Positions 14,881 to 26,261 of a stretch of 35,451 bases of DNA are shown in pieces. Every line of letters begins with the position of its first letter. Position 1 is the first letter of the stretch. A model generated the notes under the pieces. The model searched no databases. It was given only the letters and a program-made list of their open reading frames with translations, and was not told where the DNA came from. This DNA comes from Campylobacteraceae bacterium. Lineage in GTDB: Bacteria; Campylobacterota; Campylobacteria; Campylobacterales; Sulfurospirillaceae. The DNA lies in NCBI GenBank assembly GCA_026988975.1, contig JALSKH010000224.1, forward strand, positions 1 to 35,451, in the 5' to 3' direction. The position numbers and the translations under genes are program-made.

Positions 14881-15489
14881 ATGTTTACAGGGCTTATAAG
14901 AGAGTTTGCATCGGTTGTTAGTTATAAAAATTCTGTTTTGACTCTTAGGGCGGAGTATAGACCTAGTATCGGTGATAGTGTGGCGGTCAACGGTGTCTGT
15001 TTGACTGTTGTCTCTTTGGGTGATGCTCAGTTTTCACTTGAACTTTCAAATGAGACTAGAAGTTTGATGGCAGTCAAAAATCTTAAAGGAAGAGTTCATG
15101 TAGAACCTGCTATGAAACTAAGTGACAGACTAGAGGGGCATATAGTCCAGGGGCATGTAGATTGTATTGGTGTTATCAAATCCATAGAGAAAAATCAAAA
15201 CGCAACTGACTTCTATATATCATATCCAAAAGAGTTTTTCAGATACATTGTGCCAAAAGGTAGTATCGCGATTGATGGTGTTAGTTTGACTATAAACGAA
15301 GTTTCAAAAGAACATTTTAGACTCACAATCATACCTCATACACTTTCCCAAACTCTGTTTGGAGAGTATAGCTTAGCTCAAGAGGTAAATATAGAGACAG
15401 ACATGTTTGCACGGTATATATATCATATGATAAACACAAAAGATGCCATGAGTTGGAGTGAAGTTGACAGTATAATGGCAAAATTTTAG
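14881..15489 (+). CDS. ribE: riboflavin synthase, alpha subunit
   Basis: 202 residues built of two lumazine-binding repeats. The first has MFTGLIREF, GDSVAVNGVCLTV and LEGHIVQGHVDCIG; the second has GSIAIDGVSLTINEV and a C-terminal HMI helix. It joins two molecules of 6,7-dimethyl-8-ribityllumazine into riboflavin plus the pyrimidinedione. The length is normal for the family (~200-215). ATG 14881 follows AAGGA. The next gene begins at the very next base after its stop, so the two are co-transcribed. Confidence 0.96.
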   Translation: MFTGLIREFASVVSYKNSVLTLRAEYRPSIGDSVAVNGVCLTVVSLGDAQFSLELSNETRSLMAVKNLKGRVHVEPAMKLSDRLEGHIVQGHVDCIGVIKSIEKNQNATDFYISYPKEFFRYIVPKGSIAIDGVSLTINEVSKEHFRLTIIPHTLSQTLFGEYSLAQEVNIETDMFARYIYHMINTKDAMSWSEVDSIMAKF

Positions 15490-18167
<2,678 letters not shown>

Positions 18168-18192
18168 ATTCTTGACAATTTAAAGTGTTCGA

Positions 18193-18198
18193 ATTATA
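18193..18198 (-). promoter_or_regulatory. -10 of thiC
   Basis: TGCTATAAT on the minus strand (TATAAT at 18198-18193), an extended -10 about 26 bases before the riboswitch. No good -35 is visible. Confidence 0.5.
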
Positions 18199-18220
18199 GC
18201 AGTAATTTTAAAAAAAGAGC

Positions 18221-20011
18221 TTAAATATATTTTGGTTTTGAAATCAGACGGGGAGATGGTTCGCCTATATAGTAGCCTTGTGCATAGTCAACTCCCATTT
18301 GAGTTACGATATCCAAGATTGTTTTTGAATGAACATACTCCGCAACTGTTTTGACTCCTAGTTTTTGTGCAAAATCAACTATAGTTTGAGATATGATTTT
18401 CATATCATCATTTTTATCTAGATTTTTTATCAGACTCCCATCTATCTTTATGTAATCAGGTTGTAATTTTACTATTCTCTCGAAGCTGGAGTATCCACTT
18501 CCAAAGTCATCTATAGCTACCTTTGCGCCAAACGATTTTGCTGTTTCTATAAAGTCTAGTACGATATCATAATTATCGATTCCTTCACTCTCTAATATCT
18601 CAAATACAACCCATGAACCTATATCATAATCGTTTAGTATTTTTAGTATAAATTCCATTGTCTCAGAGTTTACAATATCTAAAAAAGAGAGATTTATTGA
18701 AAATTCATTTGAGGAGTGTTGAAAATTTTCAAAAGCCTTTTTAATGAGGCTTTTTGAGAGAGGCGCATATAATTTTGAGTGTTTCGCAACTTTAAGAAAT
18801 TCGCATGGCGAATAGATAGAGCCATTCTCTTTTTTGATTCTTATGAGAGTTTCATATTTTTCTATCTTTTCTGTTTTTATATCCATGATTGGTTGGTAGT
18901 ATGGTACTATCATATCATTTTTCAATGACTCTTTGAGGATATTTATCATTTTTATATTATTTAGATACTCCTCTTCTTTTTTGCTTTTCGAGTCATATAT
19001 GATATATGTTTTTTTGCTTTTTTTTGCCTCTTTGTATGCTATGGAAGCGAGTTTTAGAAGGTTTGCTTTGCCTTGGGCGGCACCTATGGTGAATGTGATG
19101 TTTATATCCATTCCTAAACAGTGTAAACCATCTTTTGATATTTTTTTAGATGTGCCGTTTAGATATATATCGAGCTTCTCTTTTTCATATAAAAATGGTA
19201 TCAATATAGCATAGACATCCGATTCAAATTTATATAGCTTTGAGCTTTTGATAGGGAGATTATTGTTTAGCCATTTGGCTGTTGCTATCAAGACTTCATC
19301 ACCAAATTCATTTCCATATATGCTGTTGATAGCTTGAAAAGAGTCGATATTTAGTATGATTAGAGTTAAATTTTGTCTCTTTTTAAACTCGGCTTTATCT
19401 TTTATCAGCTGCATTCTGTTGGGGAGTTTGGTATGAGTATCTGCATAAGTATTGTCTTGAATAACTCTCTTTACAATCATGAGTTCTGTTAAATCATTTG
19501 CAATAAATAGATACTCTTTTAGTGAAGTAGAGCCATTTTCTATCGGTACGATAGAACATTTTACATATATCTGCTCCCCAAAAGGAATCTTCATATATAA
19601 AACACCTTCCCAAGACTGATCATATTTTAAAGTTTCATATATTTCGTTTTTTATATCATTTTGTTTTATTAAAAAGTCATCTAAATTTTTCCCTATGCAC
19701 TCCTCTTTTGAACAAAGAGTGAGTTGACAAAAAGATCGATTAACATAATTTATCTCAAAATTTTCATTGAATTTTGCCAAGGAAGAGCTGTTTTCAAATG
19801 CATCAAGATAGGCTTGTTTTGGGTTCTTGAGATCCTTTTCTTTACTCTTCTTATTGGATAATATTTTGACCAAATTTAATATTAAAATAAATATTACTAT
19901 TCCTAAAATCGAAAAGGAGATAATTTGTGAATTTTGTTTTATAAAATAGAGCAGAAATGTGAGTAGAATTATAAGAAAAATATTAAAATATACCTTATAT
20001 GTTTTACCCAT
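18221..20011 (-). CDS. membrane PAS-GGDEF(degenerate)-EAL protein, likely c-di-GMP phosphodiesterase
   Basis: 596 residues. Two membrane helices (about 8-24 and 30-50) are followed by a PAS domain (about 70-165, with FEINYVNRSFCQLTLCSKEECIGKN). A GGDEF domain (about 185-330) keeps LPNRMQLIKD and GNEFGDEVL, but the signature loop reads FESDVYAIL, so cyclase activity is unlikely. The EAL domain (about 350-590) reads ETLIR at the EAL position but keeps the rest of the active site: INLSFLD, FEILES, IDDFGSGYSS, YIKIDGSLI, TVAEYVH and DYAQGYYIG. A phosphodiesterase of cyclic di-GMP tethered to the inner membrane is most likely; the PAS ligand is unknown. It stands alone between thiC and rpsB. Confidence 0.9.
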   Translation of the reverse strand: MGKTYKVYFNIFLIILLTFLLYFIKQNSQIISFSILGIVIFILILNLVKILSNKKSKEKDLKNPKQAYLDAFENSSSLAKFNENFEINYVNRSFCQLTLCSKEECIGKNLDDFLIKQNDIKNEIYETLKYDQSWEGVLYMKIPFGEQIYVKCSIVPIENGSTSLKEYLFIANDLTELMIVKRVIQDNTYADTHTKLPNRMQLIKDKAEFKKRQNLTLIILNIDSFQAINSIYGNEFGDEVLIATAKWLNNNLPIKSSKLYKFESDVYAILIPFLYEKEKLDIYLNGTSKKISKDGLHCLGMDINITFTIGAAQGKANLLKLASIAYKEAKKSKKTYIIYDSKSKKEEEYLNNIKMINILKESLKNDMIVPYYQPIMDIKTEKIEKYETLIRIKKENGSIYSPCEFLKVAKHSKLYAPLSKSLIKKAFENFQHSSNEFSINLSFLDIVNSETMEFILKILNDYDIGSWVVFEILESEGIDNYDIVLDFIETAKSFGAKVAIDDFGSGYSSFERIVKLQPDYIKIDGSLIKNLDKNDDMKIISQTIVDFAQKLGVKTVAEYVHSKTILDIVTQMGVDYAQGYYIGEPSPRLISKPKYI

Positions 20012-20183
20012 TTTTAATCTACCCTTTTACAAAAAATAGCAACGATGAAACTCTATCTAAAATGACTTGAAAAAGTCTTAAATTTTTAACTGACCTGTAT
20101 AGTTTGCAAGATTCAGTTTATAATTTTTAGTTGCACATTTATATATATCGACAAATCGAAGCAATTTTTAAACAAAATTTCTG

Positions 20184-20317
20184 TATAATCCTTATTCGTT
20201 TAAAATCTCACACATGCCAATCCTTAAAAGGTTGCAGAGGATACTCTGTTGATGGGCGTGGAGGTAAAGCATATAGTTAGATGCTTAAACCAAAAAAATT
20301 AACATAAGGAGAGCTTC
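20184..20317 (+). promoter_or_regulatory. rpsB promoter and structured leader
   Basis: An extended -10, TGTATAAT (TATAAT at 20184-20189), starts a leader of about 120 bases. Three small hairpins are visible: CCTT/AAGG (20222-20231), CAGAG/CTCTG (20235-20248) and AAGCAT/ATGCTT (20267-20286). AAGGAGAG follows before ATG 20318. In other proteobacteria the rpsB leader is bound by S2; an analogous autoregulatory leader is plausible here. The rest of 20012-20183 is AT-rich and shows nothing recognisable. Confidence 0.5.
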
Positions 20318-21163
20318 ATGGTAGCCATGAAAGACTTGTTGGAATGCGGTGTACACTTCGGACACCAGACTAGAAGATGGAATCCAAAGATGAAAAAATA
20401 CATCTTTGGTGAGAGAAAAAATATCTATATCATAGATTTACAAAAAACACTTCGTTTTTTTAGATATACATATAATGTGGTAAAAGATGCTGCTACTGAG
20501 GGACAAACAATGTTGTTCGTTGGAACAAAAAAGCAAGCAAGTGGAGCAGTTAAAGAGTATGCCGAAAAATGCGGCATGCCATATGTAAACCACAGATGGC
20601 TAGGTGGAATGTTAACAAACTACCAAACAATCAAACAATCAATAAGAAAACTTGACATCATAGAGAAGATGGAAGAAGATGGCCAGATCGAGCTTTTGAC
20701 AAAAAAAGAGGCTTTGATGCTAAAAAGAAAAAAGGCTAAACTTTTAGATTATCTTGGTGGAATTAGAGAGATGAAAAAAATCCCTGATATGATTTTTGTT
20801 ATAGATACAGTTAAAGAGAAGATAGCTGTTCAAGAAGCTAGAAGACTTGGAATCAAAGTTATAGCTCCGCTGGATACAAACTGTGATCCTGATTTGGTTG
20901 ATTTGCCGATTCCGGGAAATGATGATGCTATAAGATCTGTTAGACTATTTTGTAAAGAGATGGCAGAAGCTATGAATGAAGGAAGAGAGATAAGAGAGCA
21001 AGATGCAGCGCAAGACGAAGTTCAAGAAGAAGTAGTTGCTAGCGAAGCAGAAAAAGCTGAAGTTTTAGCTGAGGTAGCCCAAGAAGTTGTAACTAGCGAA
21101 GCTGTAACAGAAGAAGTTGCTGAATCTCAAGCAGAATCAAAAGAAGAGACAGAGGAAAAATAA
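20318..21163 (+). CDS. rpsB: 30S ribosomal protein S2
   Basis: 281 residues. The N-terminus [27 protein letters not shown], then [11 protein letters not shown] and [18 protein letters not shown], are standard S2. The core ends near residue 225; the last ~55 residues are an Ala/Glu/Val-rich acidic tail (repeats of EEVVASEAE and [11 protein letters not shown] type) beyond the ~240-residue E. coli protein. Such acidic tails occur in Campylobacterota S2. S2 binds the head-body junction of the 30S subunit with S1. ATG 20318 follows AAGGAG. The stop overlaps the tsf start by one base (TAATG). Confidence 0.97.
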   Translation: MVAMKDLLECGVHFGHQTRRWNPKMKKYIFGERKNIYIIDLQKTLRFFRYTYNVVKDAATEGQTMLFVGTKKQASGAVKEYAEKCGMPYVNHRWLGGMLTNYQTIKQSIRKLDIIEKMEEDGQIELLTKKEALMLKRKKAKLLDYLGGIREMKKIPDMIFVIDTVKEKIAVQEARRLGIKVIAPLDTNCDPDLVDLPIPGNDDAIRSVRLFCKEMAEAMNEGREIREQDAAQDEVQEEVVASEAEKAEVLAEVAQEVVTSEAVTEEVAESQAESKEETEEK

Positions 21164-22230
21164 TGGCAGCAATAAGTGCAAAATTAGTAAAACAATTAAG
21201 AGATATGACCGGTGCTGGCATGATGGATTGTAAAAAAGCACTAAGTGAAACTGAAGGCGATATCGATAAAGCAGTTGATCTTTTAAGAGAAAAAGGTCTT
21301 GGAAAAGCAGCTAAAAAATCAGATAGACTTGCAAGCGAAGGTTTAGTGAGTGTTGTTGTGGATTCAAATCACAAAGAGGCAACTATAAGCGAGATAAACT
21401 CTGAAACAGATTTTGTTGCAAAAAATGAAAATTTTATAAATTTTACTCAAAACACAACTACTCATATCAAAAACAGCGGCACTTCTAGTGTTGAAGAGTT
21501 GATGAGTACAACTATAGATGGTACAAAATTTGAGGAGTATTTTAACTCTCAGATAGCAACTATCGGTGAAAACCTCGTACTTAGAAGATTTGTAACTCTA
21601 AAAGCTGGTGAAAATGGCGTTGTAAACGGATATGCTCACTCAAATGGTAGAGTTGGTGTTTTGATAGCTGCAAAGTGTGAAAATGAAGAAGTCGCAAGCA
21701 AAAGCGTAGAATTTATAAGACAACTTTGTATGCATGCGGCTGCTATGAAACCGACTTATCTTAGCTATAAAGAGCTTGATCCAGAGTTTATAGAAAAAGA
21801 GACAGTTGCTTTGAAAGCAGATATAGAAAAGCATAACGAAGAGTTAGCAAGGTTAAAGAAACCTCTTAAAAAAGTTCCATTGTATGGAAGTATGCTTCAA
21901 TTAACTGATGAAGTTATGGTAGAAGCAAAGAAAAATATAGAAGCAGAATTGAAAGCTCAAAATAAACCTGAAAAGATTTGGGATAGGATAGTTCCTGGTC
22001 AAATTGCCAGATTTATAGCTGATAACACTCAACTAGATCAACAATTTACACTACTTAGCCAATTTTATGTCATGGATGATAAAAAAACAGTTGAGCAAGT
22101 GATAGAAGAGAAATCAAAAGAGTTTGGTGGTAAAATCGAACTCGTTGAATATGTAAGATTTGAATTAGGCGAGGGCTTAGAGAAAAAAGGTTGTGATTTT
22201 GCAAGTGAAGTTGCAGAGCAATTAAAATAA
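21163..22230 (+). CDS. tsf: elongation factor Ts
   Basis: 355 residues. The N-terminal UBA-like domain has LVKQLRDMTGAGMMDCKKAL and DIDKAVDLLREKGLGKA, then INSETDFVAKNENF, the EF-Tu contact region with TDFV. It exchanges GDP for GTP on EF-Tu. The length exceeds E. coli (283) but equals the ~355 typical of Campylobacterota, owing to a larger second subdomain. It starts in the rpsB stop codon (TAATG), so the two are coupled. A perfect 9-bp hairpin follows ten bases after the stop. Confidence 0.97.
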   Translation: MAAISAKLVKQLRDMTGAGMMDCKKALSETEGDIDKAVDLLREKGLGKAAKKSDRLASEGLVSVVVDSNHKEATISEINSETDFVAKNENFINFTQNTTTHIKNSGTSSVEELMSTTIDGTKFEEYFNSQIATIGENLVLRRFVTLKAGENGVVNGYAHSNGRVGVLIAAKCENEEVASKSVEFIRQLCMHAAAMKPTYLSYKELDPEFIEKETVALKADIEKHNEELARLKKPLKKVPLYGSMLQLTDEVMVEAKKNIEAELKAQNKPEKIWDRIVPGQIARFIADNTQLDQQFTLLSQFYVMDDKKTVEQVIEEKSKEFGGKIELVEYVRFELGEGLEKKGCDFASEVAEQLK

Positions 22231-22239
22231 TTTTAAAAT

Positions 22240-22260
22240 AGCAGGGTAAGCTACCCTGCT
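22240..22260. terminator. hairpin after tsf
   Basis: AGCAGGGTA and TACCCTGCT pair perfectly across a three-base loop. No U-run follows, so it may be an mRNA 3' stabiliser or a weak attenuator rather than a full intrinsic terminator. The next gene starts 30 bases later. Confidence 0.5.
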
Positions 22261-22289
22261 ACCCTCCTGTCCTATTTGTAAGGATAAAA

Positions 22290-22916
22290 ATGCCATTGAT
22301 AGAAGCAGTAAATATCTCCCACTCTTTTGACTATCCTCTTTTTAAAGATATAAATTTTTCACTCCATGAGTCTGAATCGATCTCTATCACAGGCGTAAGC
22401 GGCAGCGGAAAATCTACACTCATGCACATATGCTCCACAATGTTAAAGCCAAACAGTGGTGTTGTAAAACTCTTCAATCAAGATATATATAGTTTAAATC
22501 AAAAAGAGCTTATAAAGATACGACGCGAAAAGCTAGGTATCATATTTCAAGCACACTATCTTTTTAGAGGACTTAGTGCTTATGAAAACCTTGAACTATC
22601 TACAATTTTGACAAAAAATAGTATAGATGATGATTTGCTAGAGAGATTTAAGATAAAAAAAGTGATGAGCCAAAAGATAGGAGAACTCTCCGGTGGACAA
22701 CAACAACGAGTCTCTATAGCTAGAGTGCTTACTAAAAAACCAAAGATTATCTTTGCAGATGAGCCTACAGGAAATCTTGACGAAGAGACGGCAAATGAAG
22801 TGATGGATATACTTTTTGATTATATAAAAGAGGTTCAAGGGGTATTGTTTTTAGTAACTCATGAAAAAAGTTTGGCTCAAAGATGCAAATACCATAGGGA
22901 TTTGAAAGAGGTTTGA
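22290..22916 (+). CDS. ABC transporter ATP-binding protein, LolD/FtsE-like
   Basis: 208 residues: Walker A GVSGSGKST (about 35-43), Q-loop IIFQAHYLF, signature LSGGQQQRVSIARVL (about 132), Walker B KIIFADEPTGNLDEETA, switch His VTHEKSL. The short length and EPTGNLD put it in the LolD/MacB/FtsE group of exporter-type ATPases that act with FtsX-like permeases. No permease lies beside it here; in several Campylobacterota such an ATPase gene precedes fliR, so the partner is probably encoded elsewhere. Its stop is one base before the fliR GTG. The substrate is unknown; lipoprotein release is one option. Confidence 0.88.
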   Translation: MPLIEAVNISHSFDYPLFKDINFSLHESESISITGVSGSGKSTLMHICSTMLKPNSGVVKLFNQDIYSLNQKELIKIRREKLGIIFQAHYLFRGLSAYENLELSTILTKNSIDDDLLERFKIKKVMSQKIGELSGGQQQRVSIARVLTKKPKIIFADEPTGNLDEETANEVMDILFDYIKEVQGVLFLVTHEKSLAQRCKYHRDLKEV

Positions 22917-22917
22917 T

Positions 22918-23685
22918 GTGCAATCTCTTGTAGAGTTTTTAGGTCAAAATCATGTCATACTCTTTTTGTTACTTTTTGCTAGAGTAACTGGACTTTTTGC
23001 TTTTTTCCCATTTTTTTCCCACATGAGTATCCCCGTAACTATTAAAACTGCACTAGCGATATTTATGGTGGTATTTCTCTACCCGCTTGCTACTATGCCT
23101 CACATAGAATTGAGCGTTGTCTCTATTTCGCTAGTAATGGTAAGCGAGCTGTTTTTGGGTTTGATTGCTGGCTTACTGCTAAATCTAGTATTTGCAATGC
23201 TTCAGATGGCAGGTATGCAAATCTCTTTTGTGATGGGCTTCACTATGGCTAGTGTTATAGACCCTCAATCCAATGTTTCAACTCCGATTATATCTCAAAT
23301 ATTAACACTATTTGGATTGATGGTTTTATTGGCTTTTAATGCACATCATTTGATGATTGTTTTTTTAGCTAAATCTTTACATTTATTACCGCTTGGTCAA
23401 TTTTACCCAGGTGGCAATTTGTGGAGATATCTTGTGAAATCTACAACGAGTATGTTTGTGTACGGTTTTATATTGTCATTCCCGATACTTGGCCTCTCTC
23501 TGCTCTCAGACCTAGTTTTTGGGATGCTTATGAAAACTATGCCACAATTTAATCTCTTAGTCGTTGGATTTCCTATTAAGATAATGGTAGGATTTGTAGT
23601 CTTGATAGCGTCTTTGAGTTCTATCATGTTTATATTTAAAAGAGAGTTTATGCAAGCGCTAGAACATCTTTTTACTCTTTTGTGA
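22918..23685 (+). CDS. fliR: flagellar type III export protein FliR
   Basis: 255 residues with about six hydrophobic helices, starting VILFLLLFARVTGLFAFFPFF and including QMAGMQISFVMGFTMASVIDPQSN, the best-conserved FliR stretch. FliR is part of the FliPQR gate of the flagellar export apparatus in the inner membrane. The GTG at 22918 is used; the ATG two bases upstream is out of frame and stops after five codons. It follows the ABC ATPase gene by one base and precedes chePep by 67 bases, tying this locus to motility. Confidence 0.95.
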   Translation: MQSLVEFLGQNHVILFLLLFARVTGLFAFFPFFSHMSIPVTIKTALAIFMVVFLYPLATMPHIELSVVSISLVMVSELFLGLIAGLLLNLVFAMLQMAGMQISFVMGFTMASVIDPQSNVSTPIISQILTLFGLMVLLAFNAHHLMIVFLAKSLHLLPLGQFYPGGNLWRYLVKSTTSMFVYGFILSFPILGLSLLSDLVFGMLMKTMPQFNLLVVGFPIKIMVGFVVLIASLSSIMFIFKREFMQALEHLFTLL

Positions 23686-23752
23686 CCCTCTTTAATGCAA
23701 TCATAATTTAGATTATATTAAAATGTAACATCCTAAAATCTAAGGAGTTAAA

Positions 23753-25087
23753 ATGCGTCTTCTTCTCATTAATAGCAACCCAGCAGTTTCCAGACTTATA
23801 AATCTCAGTGCCGAAAAATTTGGCTATGAAATAGAGGAGTTTAAAGGTGATGATTTTGATCTAAACGAGAGTTTTGATATCACAATAGCAGACAATGAAG
23901 CCGTAAGTGATAACTCCATGTTACTTCTAAGAGAGAGTGGTAATTTGGGTGATATTATATATATCGGACCAAAAGGATTGCCAAAACCTGTTTACGCAAA
24001 CTATTTTTTGCAAAAGCCTTTCTTGCCAACTGATTTTATTGATATGATTAAGAAAATTGAAAATTCAAAAAAACAGGAAACCAAAACAACAAATGAACAA
24101 GATGAAGATTTGACTTTTGTTGATGAAGATAATCACGATGAAATTGATAATAGTGAAGAAAATTTTAATATGGAAGCCTTAGATTTAGATGAATTGGATA
24201 GTTTAGATTTACCGATGCCAGAAGACGAGTTTAAAGATTTTGCTCAAGAGTTGTCACAAGAGAGTGAGGAAGATGAAGAGTCTGATATAAAAAACCAAGA
24301 CGAAAACCAAGAAGAAATTCTCGAAGAAAACAGTTTGGACGGTTTTGAAGAGCACGAGGCTGTTGATAATGAGAGTTTAGATGTAAACAGTGAAAATGAA
24401 GATAAAAATATAGACGACACTATCGAAGAATCTGAAGATAAAGAAGAGGTTGCTGAAGAGTTGGAAGTGCCCCAAGAGTTAAAACTAGAGGTAGAACCGA
24501 CTGAGGATGAGAACGGTAGCTCTATATTAGATAGCGAAGAGATTGATGAAGTAAAACATTTACTTGATGAAGATGAAGAAGATGTTGAAGATGAAGAAGA
24601 TGTTGAAGATGAAAAATTGGATGAAGAAGAGGAAATTTTAGAAGAATCAAATATAGAAGAAGCTATAGATGATTTATCAGATGATGAGGGAGTTTTTGAA
24701 GATATGTTATCGCAAAATGCAGAGCTAGACACGCCTCAGGAGATACTCGAAGAGATTCAAAGTCTGCAAGAGGGTGATGAGCAGAGTGAGAGTGAAGATA
24801 TTGGTGAAGAACAGGAGAAGATTGAAGATATTGGTGAAGAGATGGAACTTGCAAGCAAAGAAGAAAAAAGCAGTATAGATGATTTGAGCGAGGATGATTT
24901 GAAGGGGCTATTCTCTTCTGAGAGTGTGGATGAAGATCTGGATAAAAGTGTTGATATATCGGAACTTCAAGAAGAGTTGCAGACAAAAATAACAAAAGAT
25001 GTCAAAAAAGTTTTGGAAAAAGATGAGATAAGAGAGGCATTAAAAGGTTTGAAAGTAAATATCAGTATCTCTTTTGATGAAGAGTAG
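23753..25087 (+). CDS. chePep: ChePep, acidic chemotaxis regulator (poly-E-rich protein)
   Basis: 444 residues in three parts. Residues 1-100 resemble a receiver fold (MRLLLINSNPAVSRLINLS, TIADNEA, IIYIGPKG, FLQKPFLPTDFIDMI with the KPF motif). Residues 110-400 are low-complexity Glu/Asp/Ser, some with short tandem repeats such as EDEEDVEDEEDVEDE. The C-terminal ~45 residues (about 400-444) are ordered, ending EALKGLKVNISISFDEE. This architecture and the place just before gmk, tatA and argS match Helicobacter pylori HP0322, named ChePep, a polar regulator of chemotaxis and flagellar rotation in Campylobacterota. In the N-terminal fold the phosphoacceptor position is unclear. AAGGAG precedes ATG 23753. 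Confidence 0.85.
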   Translation: MRLLLINSNPAVSRLINLSAEKFGYEIEEFKGDDFDLNESFDITIADNEAVSDNSMLLLRESGNLGDIIYIGPKGLPKPVYANYFLQKPFLPTDFIDMIKKIENSKKQETKTTNEQDEDLTFVDEDNHDEIDNSEENFNMEALDLDELDSLDLPMPEDEFKDFAQELSQESEEDEESDIKNQDENQEEILEENSLDGFEEHEAVDNESLDVNSENEDKNIDDTIEESEDKEEVAEELEVPQELKLEVEPTEDENGSSILDSEEIDEVKHLLDEDEEDVEDEEDVEDEKLDEEEEILEESNIEEAIDDLSDDEGVFEDMLSQNAELDTPQEILEEIQSLQEGDEQSESEDIGEEQEKIEDIGEEMELASKEEKSSIDDLSEDDLKGLFSSESVDEDLDKSVDISELQEELQTKITKDVKKVLEKDEIREALKGLKVNISISFDEE

Positions 25088-25090
25088 AGG

Positions 25091-25699
25091 ATGAAAGGAA
25101 ATATTTTAGTAATTTCTGGTCCAAGCGGTTCGGGAAAAAGTTCTTTGATGCATGAGATGATGAAACGGGTAGAAAATACATATTTTTCTATATCTACCAC
25201 AACAAGACAGAAGAGAGATGGCGAAGTTGAGGGGAAGGATTACTTTTTTATAAGCAAAGATGAGTTTAAAAAAGGGATTGAAGAGGGGAATTTTTTGGAG
25301 TGGGCAAGGGTTCATGATAACTACTATGGTACATCACTGAAGCAGATATTGATAGAGTTGAGTGCTGGTAAGATTGTTATCTTTGATATAGATGTCCAAG
25401 GTCATAAAATCGCACAAGAAAAATTTGGAAATATCATCACCTCCGTTTTTGTAACCACTCCAAATCAAGAGATTTTAAAACAGAGACTAATTCAAAGAGG
25501 AACAGATACGCAAGAGTCGATACAAAAGAGATTAAATAATGCTATATCTGAAATGACAAGAGTAAAAGAGTACGACTTTTTGCTTATAAATGACTATTTT
25601 GACAAAACTTTGGATGATTTGGTCTCTATCGCGAATGCTTCAAAAAACAGAGTATCCTCAATAAATACCGAAGAGTTTATAAGTTCATGGCTTCAATAG
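25091..25699 (+). CDS. gmk: guanylate kinase
   Basis: 202 residues: P-loop VISGPSGSGKSSLMHEM (about 6-22), STTTRQKRDGEVEGKDYFFI with the GMP-binding Ser, Arg and Tyr, FLEWARVHDNYYGT, IFDIDVQGH, and the lid segment RLIQRGTDTQESIQKRL. It phosphorylates GMP to GDP with ATP. Normal length. It starts three bases after the chePep stop. The MITE copy begins 38 bases downstream, between this gene and tatA. Confidence 0.97.
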   Translation: MKGNILVISGPSGSGKSSLMHEMMKRVENTYFSISTTTRQKRDGEVEGKDYFFISKDEFKKGIEEGNFLEWARVHDNYYGTSLKQILIELSAGKIVIFDIDVQGHKIAQEKFGNIITSVFVTTPNQEILKQRLIQRGTDTQESIQKRLNNAISEMTRVKEYDFLLINDYFDKTLDDLVSIANASKNRVSSINTEEFISSWLQ

Positions 25700-25737
25700 T
25701 AAACATTAAAAAAATAATGGTATAATGCCAAACTTAA

Positions 25738-26009
25738 TAACTGACCTTACGCACTATAAACACACCTAGGCAGAATGAGAAAGCATCATATGCGAGGCAG
25801 TTTACTTTTAGCGTAGCCGTAGCTACGGTAGAAGTGAACTAACGAAGCAGATGGTGCTTTATCATTCTGTCCGTAGGATGATAAAATTTGCACCCTACTG
25901 CTGCGTCAGTATAGCTTCATAGTAGTATAACTACAATTTTGCTATACTTCCTTGCATTAGAGTGCAACTTTTATCACCTAGGTGTGCTTATAGTGCGTAA
26001 GGTCAGTTA
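25738..26009 (+). mobile_element. MITE copy 1 (33-bp terminal inverted repeats, two internal hairpins)
   Basis: Ends TAACTGACCTTACGCAC... and its complement form terminal inverted repeats of 33 bases (25738-25770 and 25977-26009) with one mismatch; the outermost TA on both sides fits a TA target duplication. The inside is two tandem long imperfect hairpins, about 25771-25872 (centred on CCGTAGCTACGG at 25817-25828) and 25873-25976. There is no coding capacity. A second copy, identical over 271 bp and inverted, lies at 28200-28470. No transposase is in the window; the TA target suggests a Tc1/mariner-IS630 type partner (inference). It ends 28 bases before the tatA start. Confidence 0.9.
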
Positions 26010-26037
26010 AAAATATAACAAAAACAAAGGAGACATT

Positions 26038-26250
26038 ATGGGTATGCCAAGTATGCCAGAATTGTTGATAATATTAGCTATAGTAGTTTTACTATTTGGA
26101 GCAAAGAAGATACCAGATCTTGCTAAAGGATTAGGTACGGGAATAAAAGATTTCAAAAAAGCGATCAAAGAAGATGAAAACAAAGAGAGCATTGATGCTA
26201 CGGCTAAACCTGCAGATACAAAACCTGTAGAAGAGCACAAAGAAGCCTAA
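26038..26250 (+). CDS. tatA: Sec-independent translocase protein TatA
   Basis: 70 residues: a short N-terminal [21 protein letters not shown] membrane helix, the [14 protein letters not shown] hinge and amphipathic helix, then a charged tail ([13 protein letters not shown]). TatA multimers form the channel of the twin-arginine pathway for folded proteins. AAAGGAG precedes ATG 26038. Gene order gmk-tatA-argS is as in H. pylori, but a MITE now separates gmk from tatA, so tatA expression may depend on a promoter within or before the element. Confidence 0.95.
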   Translation: MGMPSMPELLIILAIVVLLFGAKKIPDLAKGLGTGIKDFKKAIKEDENKESIDATAKPADTKPVEEHKEA

Positions 26251-26261
26251 GGCTAAAAAAT

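Noticed and set aside
24575-24615. Short direct repeat of GAAGATGTTGAAGATGAA type as a mobile or regulatory repeat
   Set aside because: It is codon-level repetition of Glu-Asp-Val within the acidic linker of ChePep, in frame.
24244-24732. Long Ser-rich open frame on the minus strand
   Set aside because: It is the mirror of the Glu/Asp-rich codons of ChePep (GAA/GAT read as TTC/ATC or TCN); no ribosome binding site and no known family.
25817-25828. CCGTAGCTACGG as an independent operator
   Set aside because: It is the tip of the internal MITE hairpin and occurs identically in both copies.
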